Shown: in pieces, positions 1 to 10,374 of the stretch
Layout: every line of letters starts with the position of its first letter
Numbering within the stretch: position 1 is the stretch's first letter
The notes under the pieces: generated by a model
Database searches by the model: none
What the model saw: the letters and a program-made list of their open reading frames with translations, nothing else
Told to the model about the DNA's origin: nothing
Translations under genes and position numbers: made by a program
Assembly (NCBI RefSeq): GCF_900496995.4
Contig: NC_044029.1
Location: 2,294,001-2,358,000 of the forward strand
DNA: 64,000 nucleotides
DNA from: Aquila chrysaetos chrysaetos
Lineage: Eukaryota > Chordata > Aves > Accipitriformes > Accipitridae
Direction of reading: 5' to 3'

Positions 1-928
1 TGATCCTTCTTTCAGGCAGTCAAAACCTGATGTGTAGGCAATGTTGTACGTATCTTAAAGGGAAGATAAGAAGCGGAAAAAATTTTAAAGTCCGAAAGAG
101 GTTGCGATGTATCAAAGGTGGAAACAAGTTATTTTTATTGCAACAAGCTGTGCATTGAGCAGTACAGGCAAAGCTGGAATACTGTATTGTATCTGTCAGC
201 ACACACTGGATTGGGGCTTCTAATCAGCATGTTGCTCTTACCAACGGGTATTCACATTTGATTCTACATTTCTCTCTAATGCATGAAAAACAGGCTTAGG
301 CATATTTTGATAGCAAGCTGATGTAAACCTATGACAGAGCAGAAGGATTGGATGAATAATTATACTGCTAATCCCACCTGCTGTCACGCAAGAAATACAT
401 GTAAAGAAATGTATAGATATACCAGTTAATCTCGGCATCTGCCATCAAAGCAAAACTGCAATTGCACTGGAAATGGCACGGCAGACAGATTTGACTTACT
501 GTCAGTACAATCCCATCACTGTTTTCTGGAGGCTCAGCTCTCCAGCGCAGACACAACCTGCAGCCCGTATGTACTCGAGACTTCGGAGCAGTGGGACATT
601 ACAGCCCTCTGGGGAGTGCAGCACACTTCCCACGGTACGTTCGGGTGACGGTAGGTCAGTGTCTGGGTGACAGAATAATGGTTTAATTTCTTGCTCTCTT
701 CAGTGTGTTGGGAGCCCCATGAGAATGATCTAGTGGGGTCAGTCAGTGCAAACGCTGAGACAGCGTCGTGCTGCTGTGCAACATCACTAAGGGACCATTT
801 CCTTGTATGTTCTTCTCCATTACAAATTTATACCGCGACAATGTGCCTGAAAGCAAGTAACTGTTTCCAGAAAGTGTGATCTGGTCAGAATTGTATAGTC
901 AGAGATAGGGTTGTTGTGGATAAGTCAT
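1..928. other. Upstream intergenic sequence, no gene seen
   Basis: Mixed-composition sequence with only short open frames. A modestly GC-richer patch near 540-670 has no recognisable protein or repeat signature. Confidence 0.6.
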
Positions 929-1536
929 TGTCATGGTTTAACCCCAGCCAGCAACTAAGCACCATGCAGCTGCTCGCTCACTTCCCCCCCACACCCAGTG
1001 GGATGGGGGAAGAGAATTGCGGAAAAAAAGAAGTAAAACTCGTGGGTTGAGATAAAGACAGTTTAATAGGACAGAAAGAAGAAAATAATAATGATGATAA
1101 TGATGGTAATAATAATTAAAAAATGGCAATAATAACAATAAAAGGATTGAAATATACAAAACAAGTGATGCACAATGCAATTGCTCACCACTTGACGACC
1201 GATGCCCAGTTAGTTCCGAAGCTGCGATTCACCCCCGCCACGCCAACTGTCCCCAGTTTATATACTGGACATGACGTCACATGGTGTGGAATACCCCTTT
1301 GGCCAGTTTGGGTCAGGTGTCCTGGCTGTGTCCCCTCCCAACTTCTTGTGCCCCTCCAGCCTTCTTGCTGGCTGGGCATGAGAAGCTGAAAAATCCTTGA
1401 CTTGGTATAAACACTACTCAGGAACAACTGAAAACATCAGTGTGTTATCAACATTCTTCTGAGACTGAACCCAAACCACAACACTATACCAGCTACTAGG
1501 AAGAAAATCCACTCTATCCCAGCCAAAACCAGGACA
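929..1536 (-). mobile_element. Solo LTR of an avian endogenous retrovirus, minus orientation
   Basis: The element runs TGTC...GACA (608 bp) and, reverse-complemented, aligns along its whole length with the LTR at 37618-38203. Read on the minus strand it has a CRE-like TGACGTCA (1272-1279), a TATATAA box (1258-1264), an ATTAAA polyadenylation signal (1062-1067) and a T-rich/ATT-repeat R/U5 region. Flanks GTCAT and GGCAT form an imperfect 5-bp target duplication (4 of 5). No gag, pol or env and no primer-binding site adjoin it, so it is a solo LTR left by LTR-LTR recombination. The family resembles LTRs common in neoavian genomes; class (ERVL-like or other) is not certain. Confidence 0.88.
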
Positions 1537-4500
1537 GGCATCAAAAATGCCTTTTTCCTTACATGTTACTTCAGCTTCTACTTAATCTGGTGAGTCTAGG
1601 CATTCACACGTTCTTTTGAAACCATAGCACTCTGTGTTTTTATATTCCTCGTGAGTTAGGCTTAGTACCTTCAGTTTCTATAATTTTCTTTTACAGTGGA
1701 GAGGGATGTAAGGCCTTTTGCATATTTCAGTGGCGAGAGCTAAACTAAGCAGCATGTGAGTATTCTGGTGTGTCCCAGTTACCTCAACCGAGGATCTGTC
1801 CGCTGTGCCTATCTACTTTCTGACCCCATCCCTGAGGAAGGCCATCAGAGGAAGGCTGATGTGCATCTGGGTTTCACCCTGACAGGGAACCAGGACACGA
1901 TGGGCATTCCCGCCTGGCCTCAAGAGCTCAGATGTGCTACCAGGGCCTCCGCTTTGGACTTAGCCTCTGAGCCTGAGGCATAGGTATCTCCTAGATGAGC
2001 AGCGCAAACACAAAGCTAGTCATGGTTGTTTGAAGTTCACTGTGTCTTTTTTACACTATGTATATACTGTAAAGAGCAAAAGATAGTATCAAGCCCAAAA
2101 AACTCTTGCCACCTAGGTGCATGAGAAACAGCACTTTCTCTTGGGCACTTCGCAGCCTTTGTCCCTGAATTACTATGGGTGTACAGAAATGAGAATAATA
2201 ATTAGGCCTATTTAATGCTGATTTATTTTCTACTGCCAAACCAATCCGATGGCTTATTCCAGCATTTTGAGCTCTCTCAGAATATCCCTCAGAATTTGTA
2301 ATAGGGATCTTAGACCTTCCTTATATCTTTACATGGGAGAATTGATAACAGACAGTCCTGAAATACGATGTTAATATGTTTGCTGTTCTACACAGCTATT
2401 TTTAATATCACACAGATTTGTTTTTTTCCAGTACTTGCAACTCAGTTTTTCAGATCCTTTCCATGTTCCTGCTTGAAAACAGAGAGGGGAAAGTCACAAA
2501 ATGTTAGAAAGCACCCATTTAATTTGCCTTTAAGTATGGGAGGCTGCAGGAGGAGGAGATGAAGAAGTTGTCACCCTGAAATGAGAACAAAGCCAAGTGA
2601 CAGTTGCATTGTAAAAACATTAAGGAAAGTCCCTGCTTATTACAGTCAATCCCAGTCCTTTCAAATGACAAACCAGTTAAAGAATTTCTAGGTAGGCTAA
2701 CTGCTTTCTCTGGTATTTTAGAAAATGGAAGAAAACAGAAGGTAAGGCATATGTTGTGTTAAGAGAAATTTTGAGATTGAAGGTGTGATGGCACTTAAGA
2801 CATTGACAGCTGCAGTGGTCATAACTTAAAATGTCTTCACAAATACTAAAATCATAGAATCAAAATTCTGCGGTGGTATGGAACAGCACTGCTCAAAAAG
2901 CATACCATGTTTTGAAAGATCTTGGCTGTTTTACAAATTATTTTTCTCATCTGTAACCGCTGCAAATTATAAAGCTGTGTTTCTACTTTCTATGTCTAGT
3001 TAACATATTCATCGTACATATAATTTTTAACACTCCACAGTGCTGACCTGATATTACCAGGAACAAAGAACATTAGACATTTAAAAACACAAAGGAGTCC
3101 ACCTGATCTAATAAGTTTGACCATTTACATTCAACTCGGTCTCGGTACGTTTTTTTTTCTTACTACAGTCCACTATTGATTTCATCTCTGGAAAGAGACC
3201 AACCCATGTTCTGAATTCTTCACTTCAGTGGCCCTTAGAATTTATCCATGTTTAACCCTTCCATTAAATAATGCTGCTTAAATTCCTTTTTACTTTTCAA
3301 ATTGGTAGAAGAACTGTTTTCTGCTCTATTTGCTAATGAAACTAAATCCTCTGTTTGGCCTTTGCAGTTTTGTTGGGCATTAGGCTGATGGGTTTACTGG
3401 GGTATGTTTTGAGCCTTGCTATATTCATAAAATCTTCCTGAATTTGCTGGCTACTGTATGCATCTGCTCCATTGGTATTTCTATCCCGATTCTCCATACT
3501 GTTCTTCAACAGCTTTCTGGGTGATCTTTTCAATTAGAGCACAGTCTTGAGATTTTATTTTCCCAAGAAGAATTATGTAACGTTTATACTGAGTCATATT
3601 TGCCATCTGCTGATCCAACCACATAAACAATACAAATTCTTAAAAACCTGAGTTTTCTTTAGTATCTGCTTCTAATCTGATTTTTCACAAATGCGCAGGT
3701 TTATGCACATACCCCTGCCTTGTGGTTAGCTCTTCACAGAATACTGGCACCTCTTCAGAGGCTCTTAGCAAACTTGAAGAAATCTACTCATGCAAAGGAT
3801 ACATGTGAGAAGGTATTTATCAGGCAATGCATGTGATCGCATGCAAAAATCAAACGCAAGGCAGAAATAAAGGGAAATTATGTCTGCCTTAACAGAGGAC
3901 ATCAAGAAGCTTCAGAATGCAGGGCTATTCTTAGTTTATGGCTAACTTCTTTGGAACTAGTTAATGCTCAAGTGGCTGGTAACAAGGTACGTAAGTTTCT
4001 ACTCCAGCTTTAAATTACTGTTTTCCACTGTGGCTCTGCTGTGACTAAGGACTTTTAAACTGTAAATCCTAATTCATGTGATTATACATTTATTTATTTA
4101 AACTATAATGAAACACTTGTGATCACAGATTCAGACCTTAAAATTGCTATTTGTATCAGACTCTTTCAACCAGAAAGGCTGTAGTATAGAGTCTCTCCAC
4201 CTAATAATTTTATGCTGGTGCTCAATTCTGTGTCCTGTTGACAACACTGGAGAAGACATCATTTCACATCCTGAAAGTGCCAAACTATGCAAATTACATT
4301 TTTAAGCTAAAAAACAGATACTGTTTTGTTGCTGTGGAACAGTAAGTCGCCAGGATGATAATTTTTTTCCTTGGTAAGAGAAAATCTGACCCCAGAAAGA
4401 AATATCTATTAGTTTTTAAGAGATTAGAATTAGCTAATAAAAACATGAAAACACCTGTAAAACTGTTACTGACAGGGATTAAACCCAATCATTTGTGGAA

Positions 4501-5049
4501 TCAAGGATCTTCCCATTGACTTGAACATACCATATGTCCGGAGTAATTAACGCTCTCGCTGAAAACATAACATTAAAATCCTGCCTACCACAATGTTATT
4601 TTGCCATTGCTGTGCTTTACATCTTGTGAGCACAGTTTATGGGAGAGTGCTGCTGATGCGCGTGGGGGAACGGTAAGGGGTCTTAACTTATTTGCCTGTG
4701 GTACCTATGGTTCTACCTACAGAAATCACTAAACTAAAACAGGAACGTGGGGCCGTCGTTTGGCTTTTCACGCATGCACGGTACCAAATGGTGCGTTAAA
4801 CCAGCATGTGCCTACGAGTTGGCCAGCACTGATGATTTTCAGCACAGCCTGTAAGAAGCCGAAAGCCATAAGGAACGATTAATATTGGTGCCCGGAAAAG
4901 TCATATGATTCAGAAGGTTACACGTTTGAAACCCATACCAGAACCAAGAGTACCAGAAGGGATGACTGGATCTGACACCAAATATGTTCAGTTTCACCTC
5001 TCGTCCCTTGAAACACTAAAAAGCCACGATCCTGGCATCTGATGGGTAT
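1537..5049. other. Upstream intergenic sequence between solo LTR and CpG island
   Basis: Mostly AT-rich with no recognised gene. A GC-richer patch at 1780-1990 contains a 75-codon frame without recognisable similarity. Distal ANKS1B regulatory elements could lie here but cannot be named from sequence alone. Confidence 0.6.
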
Positions 5050-5652
5050 CAGCAGTCCCGCCTGCCTGATCCGCCGAGCCGGCAACTCGGTTTTGCTCCT
5101 GACCTCCGCGGGGCCCGGATTTTCCTTTTTGGCTCCGCCAGGTTTTGCCCAACGAACCGGGCTCCCGTCTCGGCTGCAGCGTGTGTGTCCACCACCACCC
5201 CCCCCCGCCCCGCGGCCCCGGGCGGGCGCCAACCCCTCTTCGGGGGCTCTCCTCACACACACGCAGAACGCCACGGTCCCCTCAACCCCACCCGCGGCTC
5301 GGGGGCCGGTGTGTGCGTGTGTGGGATATGTGTGCGTGTGCCCCTCAGCACCCCCCTCCGACTGCCCGCGCCCCTCAGGAGCCCGCCCTCCGCTCCTCTC
5401 CCCCCCCCACACACACACACCTCGACGGGGCAGGGCGGCCTCGCCCCTCGCCGCACCCAGCGGCGGGAAGAACCCCCCGGCACCCACGTCCCTCCCTTCC
5501 CCTTCCGCAGCGCGGGGAGGAACCAGCCGCCCGTCCCTCCGTGCCCCCGTTCCCGGCGCACCTGCAGCAGCCGGCCCCGCTGGCGCTCCCGCCGCCCGGA
5601 CTGAGGGGGCGATGCACCTGACGGGGCGGGAGGCGGGAAGGGCGCGCGCGTG

Positions 5653-5702
5653 CCCCCCCCCCCCCCGCCTCACTCACACATACACACACAGACAGACAGA
5701 CT
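5653..5702 (+). repeat. Poly-C tract followed by (CA)n/(CAGA)n microsatellite
   Basis: Fourteen consecutive C residues (5653-5666) are followed within a few bases by an interrupted CACA run that changes to CAGA repeats (5671-5702). These are simple sequence repeats in the CpG island and are likely to be hard to sequence and length-variable. Confidence 0.85.
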
Positions 5703-5756
5703 TCGCCCGCCCGCGGCACCGCAGTGGAGCGCGAGGCGCTGCCGTTAGCGAAGGGC

Positions 5757-5793
5757 GGGAAGGGCGGGGCGGGGCGGGGCGGGGCGGGCGGCG
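5757..5793 (+). promoter_or_regulatory. GC-box (Sp/KLF-type) array
   Basis: Tandem GGGGC units give at least four overlapping GGGCGGGG motifs in one short run. GC boxes are known binding sites for Sp1/KLF factors. The position, ~580-610 bp upstream of the ANKS1B start codon inside the CpG island, fits a core-promoter element. The G runs could also form a G-quadruplex on this strand. Confidence 0.65.
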
Positions 5794-5892
5794 GAGCCGG
5801 GCAGCCAGTGAGAGAGCGCCAGCCGCGTCGCCCCAGCAACGGGCCTGGCAAGTCAGGGCTGAGCCTCCGCCCCCCTCCTCGCCCCTCCCTTC

Positions 5893-5951
5893 GTCTGTCA
5901 GTCAGTCCGTCCGTCAGTCGGTCGGTGGGTCGGTCCGTCTGTCCGTCCGTG
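5893..5951 (+). repeat. GTCN-type degenerate tetranucleotide repeat in 5' region
   Basis: About fifteen consecutive tetranucleotides follow GTC(A/C/T/G) or CGGT-like forms (GTCT, GTCA, GTCC, GTCG). It lies in the CpG island, in or next to the presumed 5' UTR. It looks like an expanded, partly degenerate microsatellite and may be polymorphic in length. Confidence 0.8.
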
Positions 5952-6079
5952 AGGGTCGTTCTCCCCCTCCCTCCCTCCCTCAGCCCGGCCGGGCTCGGGG
6001 GCTGAGGCTGCCCGCTCCGTCCTCCGGGCCGGGGCTCGGGGTGTGTGCACGGGAGCGTGTGTGTGTGGGGAGGTTCTTT

Positions 6080-6084
6080 ATTGG
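6080..6084 (-). promoter_or_regulatory. Inverted CCAAT box (candidate NF-Y site)
   Basis: ATTGG on the + strand is a CCAAT box on the other strand. NF-Y sites in CpG-island promoters usually lie within ~100 bp upstream of a start site, which would place initiation near 6140-6190. It is a single pentamer, so chance occurrence is possible. Confidence 0.35.
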
Positions 6085-6114
6085 CCTCGTTCGCGTCGTG
6101 TGTGTGTCGTGTGT

Positions 6115-6134
6115 CCCCCCCCCCCCCCCCCCCC
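6115..6134 (+). repeat. C20 homopolymer in the presumed 5' UTR
   Basis: Twenty uninterrupted C residues lie 235 bp upstream of the ANKS1B start codon. The opposite strand is a G20 tract, so i-motif or quadruplex formation is possible. The exact length may be an assembly approximation. Confidence 0.85.
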
Positions 6135-6161
6135 GCCTTCTCCTCCACACTCCACCCAGAA

Positions 6162-6173
6162 ATGATCCAGTGA
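6162..6173 (+). promoter_or_regulatory. Minimal upstream ORF (Met-Ile-Gln-stop)
   Basis: The sole ATG between 5615 and 6369 opens a three-codon frame that closes with TGA, 196 bases before the ANKS1B start codon and out of frame with it. If transcription begins upstream of 6162, ribosomes would meet this uORF first. Its context (AGAAATGA) has A at -3, which is favourable, but A at +4. A regulatory role is inference. Confidence 0.45.
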
Positions 6174-6178
6174 AACTA

Positions 6179-6201
6179 GGAGGAGGTGATTCTCCTCCTC
6201 C
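6179..6201 (+). promoter_or_regulatory. GC-rich stem-loop after the uORF
   Basis: GGAGGAGG (6179-6186) pairs perfectly with CCTCCTCC (6194-6201) across a 7-base loop. It starts 5 bases after the uORF stop. In RNA this would be a stable hairpin in the leader. It could also be a by-product of the purine/pyrimidine-rich composition. Confidence 0.4.
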
Positions 6202-6369
6202 CTCCTGCTGCTGCTCCTGCTGGTCTGGAAGGGACTGCAGGAATCTGGCTGTGCTCCGCTCGGAGGCAGGGGCTGGGGTGGGGGGGGTCGTTCTGTGGGG
6301 AGAGGGGGCCCGGGCTGCAGCTCTCCCGGAGCGCGGCGGGGTGCGTGGGGGGCTGCTCGGTGGCTGACC

Positions 6370-6503
6370 ATGGGGAAGGACCAGGAACTGCTGGAAGCTG
6401 CTCGCACTGGGAATGTGGCTCTGGTGGAGAAACTCCTCTCTGGGAGGAAAGGAGGGATCCTGGGCAGTGGATCTGGAGCTATTCCCTTATCCAGCTTACT
6501 GAG
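6370..6503 (+). CDS. ANKS1B: ANKS1B coding exon 1 (residues 1-44 plus two bases of codon 45)
   Basis: The start codon at 6370 lies in a strong Kozak context (ACCATGG). The reading begins MGKDQELLEAARTGNVALVE, which I recognise as the ANKS1B N-terminus. The first ~25 residues form the first ankyrin-like helical pair (LLEAARTGNVALVEKLL), followed by a Gly/Ser-rich linker. Exon 1 ends at a GT donor (6504-6505, AG|GTAGGG) after two bases of a codon. These join the first base of exon 2 to give Ser45. Reading through the donor reaches a stop at 6505-6507, so splicing is required. No ATG lies between 6174 and 6369. The exon sits at the 3' edge of a CpG island, as expected for a first coding exon. 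Confidence 0.93.
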
Positions 6504-7369
6504 GTAGGGACATCGTTCCCCATCAGACCTGGGGATGTTAACCTCCTCTTCCCTGTCATCATCATCGCCCCTCTCATCTTCCTTTCCCTTCCTGCATCCT
6601 TCATAGTAACAATAAATCGTTCACTCTCTCGCCAAGTACAAGTGTGCCCGTGTTTAAAGTCACAGGCAGTCATTTTATTAATATAGCGATACTGAATTTC
6701 TTGCCTTCAATGCGTCAGCAAGGTACTCGTTCATTCTGTTACTAGCTGTGGTGCAGAACTTAATGTTTTTATTGCTGGGCTAATATGCACAATATACTAA
6801 TTGTTTGCCCTTTGATATTTCACCTTCAAATCACTACTTTTAATCACAGGTGGAAGCGTTAATCACACAATCACGGCATTGTATTGTGGAATTTTGTGTA
6901 AAACCCCCTAGCTTCACCCCATACCCTCACGCATAGTTGCTACCCTCACTTGCAGAAGAAATTAGGCATGCTGTAGTAATAAGCCTACAAAACAAAGAAG
7001 GGGAATCTTTTTTATGAGAGATCATCAAGGCAGAGGAGGTGTAAAACTTACGGAGCAGGTTAGGTAAGAGCAGCGCTACTTTCAAGGTACCTGGATTTAG
7101 TGGAGTGAAACTGGGTTACTGGCCATGTTGGGTGAAAGGACTTAACTTTAGTCATTAGTCATATCTCGGGCAATCTACAGCATGGCTTTGATGTTAAGTT
7201 TCATCGTGCTCTTAAGTGAGAGCATCATCACAAGCATTTATGACATTTGACAGTATTCGAACAAGAGAAGGTCTGCAGCACACAGTCCAGTGCTACTGTT
7301 CAACACTATACTAGGCATAGCAAAAGGAGACTGACTGAAACACTGTTGACCTAGAAATTGAACAAACTG

Positions 7370-7422
7370 GGGGTTTGTTTTGGTTGGTTGGTTTGGGGTT
7401 TTTTGTTTGTTTGTTTGTTTTT
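7370..7422 (+). repeat. G/T-rich GTTT-type microsatellite
   Basis: Runs of GGTT and then GTTT units form a strand-biased G/T block shortly into intron 1. A simple repeat. Confidence 0.75.
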
Positions 7423-10352
7423 CCTGGAAAGAAGGAAAAGGCCTAGAGAAATGGAAATTGCTTAAATGAAAATATATTTGTGATTCTATTGCCAGTACCT
7501 CCTCGTCAATATGTTATTTCAGCGTTCCCTATCAGAGAAAATTTAGTGTAACTGTCCAAATTGCACCTGTTTAAGCTCTATCATAAGGTCTTGTTATTTT
7601 AAAGCTGGTTTTGGTGCTGTAAACAACAACAGTTCAGATATTCATAGTTTGCCAAAGTTCTGTGGTGCCCCAGTTCAATTAGTTATTGCACTATTGTTTA
7701 ATTACCAGCCCATTGACCAAAATCAAAACACACTGTGCGATGGCTTTCAGTGCTGTACTTGAATAGGCTGCTTAGCAAGGACTATGCCAGATAATTGGTT
7801 GAATTTAAAATATGAGTCGTCTTAAAATGTGATACCCATTTTTTGTAAGTACAGGAGTAAGTTCACTTCAGTGCAATGACTAGCCATTTATAATCCAGTT
7901 CTACTGCATGATTTGTGTAGTGACTTTCTGCAGGGCTAGTGCCTGTGCTATGTTCTTGCACTGTTACTTTCATGTTGTATATCATAAGTTCTGTATATCC
8001 AGAGGGAGTGTATTTGCTTGTGTTTTTCTTTTTTATTATACAGCAGTGTCTTACTTTGTATATAGAGAACATGTTGACCATGTGTTTTGTATATAAACAT
8101 GGATCACGACAGTCATTGTTTTTTACTCAGAATTTAAGTATTTTAGGTTGTAAACTCAACCACAGTCTTATTTTTTTTTCTGGAAGTGCACTTAGCTTAA
8201 AGAGAAGTAAAGCAAAGTAAAACATGCACTGTTTTATTTATGATATTTCTTGCTAATGTTATAAAGAATGGCTATGGCTTCTGTAAATGTAACTTAAAAG
8301 TAAATATTTAGCATACAGCTGCTAAAATATTTCTAATTTTAAAGAAGTCATTTGAAAACATTTAAAAACAATTCAATAATGGATTGATGCATAAACATTC
8401 ACAATCTAACACACTATTGAACATAATGATTTTTAGAGGGAATCTTAATAATTTCATTGACTTCACCAGGAATGGTCAAAGTAGAAGCTACTATGCATTA
8501 TAGAAAGTGTTTCTAAGAAAGAATTATATGTGCTAGGTATTTTAACATAGCTTTTTTTTGAGAAACTGTATGATCTAACTGATGCCAGTAGTTATAGATT
8601 AAGTTCAGAATGACATGCAAGATTAAGGTTGGATCTATCTTGGTACAGAACACATGGAAACAGAAGGAGGTACTGAAAGGAAATCATACTAACACCTTGA
8701 TCCTGTTTAGGAAATCAACACTTACTGAAAATAGCAAAGTTGTAAAAGAGCCATAATTGTACAGTATAAAAGTCTAAATTTGAGGTGGGCGTGATCTGAA
8801 GATTTTTTTCAACAGAAAACCAACTGAAGTAGCGTACTAGTAGAGCTATACTAGTATTTTTTGCATACAGTTTATTAGACTAAAAACTGCTTTTGAAAGT
8901 TATAATAAACAGAAATCAACAGAAAAAAATATAGGGACATATTTTTCTTCTTTTTATAGAATCTTCAGGAGACATTGTGTTTGACAGTAACTCCTGGTGT
9001 TTCATTTATCATAATTATTGCTCAGTTCCTAAATGGTGCCCCAGAACCGTACCTGTCCTTTTCTGGTGAGAAAGGTCCATGTTGCCATTTCTTTTCCTTT
9101 TGGCAATGCTCTTCCTAGCATTTGGTTGGAAAAGTCCAAGTCTTTCAGCATAGAATGGACTAATACTGTGCCTGATGTGTTGGTCTAAGTAGCAGTACGC
9201 TATCCCTTTGGATTTCTTCTAAGTGCTGGAGACAACTCAGTTCATGCAGCTGAACTCTCCGTGGCTTGATGCCTTTTTTTGTGGAAATTTGCTTTGCAGT
9301 AATTATGTACCTTGTGAATGAAATTTAATATTCATGAATTGACAAATGCGCATCGATTGTTATCTGAAACAAGGAACAAACTATCTGAGCTCTGATCTCC
9401 TATTTACATTTTTGTAACAACTTTTTTCTGACTCTTGGTGTATTTTATGGCACTTGGGGGAGAAATAGGGCAAGGCTATGTATGGTTGTTTTATAGCTGA
9501 ACCTATTCATTGATGTTAATTGCAGAGTAAATTATCTAATTTTTAAAGGGCTGACTTCTAACTTATAAGTCATTATATTAAATTATGACAACAGTTCAGG
9601 AAGACAACAGTGTTCCAGAAGGCTATTTAAGCACGCATATAAATATGTGAATGAATTCCTGTGAGGATTTAAACACATGCTTAAAGGAGAGCATGTGGGA
9701 AGTGCATAAAAATGATATATGCTTAATTAAGAGGTCATATGCACCCAGATATCTGTAATAGATTCTATGTAAGACCTCATGCCCAAATTGATTCATCTAA
9801 AGCAATGACAACAGATCAGTGATGTTTGGGTGGACCGTATAACTTGTTCCAGTTCAGGAGGAGCATTCGAAGGCTCTGGGTCAGTCTGTGGGCCCCTACC
9901 TCAACTTCCATACTTTGCTCTGGAATATAAAGATTGTGGCTGAATATACTGACGGTGAATTCCTCAGATGCAAAAGTTAGCATAAGGCATTGCAACATAC
10001 TAGAGTGAGTATAATCCTCAGTAAACACCCAGCATAGAGTAATTTAGTTGCTTCAACCTAGGTGTTTAGTGGCGTTTTAGATGCCCATTAGTTTCTGAGG
10101 CATCTGCATGGGCTGATTAACAAAGAACCATGACCTGTGGAGATATATGTAAATTCCAGGTGGGATACACTAGGACACCTAAAGCTGTGTTACACGTGCG
10201 TGTAGGCTACAGTCTCCAACCCAAAAAATTAGTGCAGGGCTGGGATCTGTTCTTTTACTATGAAACAAGGATGTTTTGAGACACCTCATAAAACATTCAG
10301 CGTTTAGAAGACCGAAGCGTAAGGAAAGTTTCTTTTCTCTGTTTCATATATT

Positions 10353-10374
10353 AAAAAAAAAAAAAAAAAAAAAA
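10353..10374 (+). repeat. A22 homopolymer
   Basis: Twenty-two consecutive A residues in intron 1. No recognisable element lies upstream, so it is not assigned to a retroposon. Confidence 0.9.

Larger units (their letters stand above)
5050..6500 (+). promoter_or_regulatory. ANKS1B: CpG island promoter and 5' UTR of ANKS1B
   Basis: Base composition changes sharply from AT-rich flanks to a dense GC- and CpG-rich block of about 1.45 kb that ends in coding exon 1. It contains an array of overlapping GC boxes (GGGCGGGG, 5761-5793), an inverted CCAAT box (ATTGG, 6080-6084), two poly-C tracts, (CA)n runs and a GTCN tetranucleotide tract. There is no clear TATA box near the exon, which fits a dispersed CpG-island promoter. 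The transcription start is probably between about 5750 and 6160 but cannot be fixed from sequence. Low stop density produces long open frames on both strands here that do not look like proteins. Confidence 0.85.

Noticed and set aside
2851..2890. ATCATAGAATCA-like string resembling a reversed CR1 tail
   Set aside because: Similarity stops after about 12 bases and no CR1 body follows.
4918..5673. 251-codon minus-strand open frame next to the CpG island
   Set aside because: It is the antisense of the same GC-rich block with Gly/Arg-rich low-complexity sequence. A divergent noncoding RNA is possible but a protein is not supported.
5375..6148. 257-codon minus-strand open frame
   Set aside because: It is made of translated CA/GTCN microsatellites (TDRLTD-, THTH-like runs), so it is an artefact of repeats.
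5042..6367. 441-codon plus-strand open frame across the CpG island
   Set aside because: Composition is dominated by Pro, Arg, Gly, Ser and Ala from GC-rich simple repeats, no domain is visible, and it overlaps the ANKS1B promoter and 5' UTR. Stops are rare in such GC-rich DNA.
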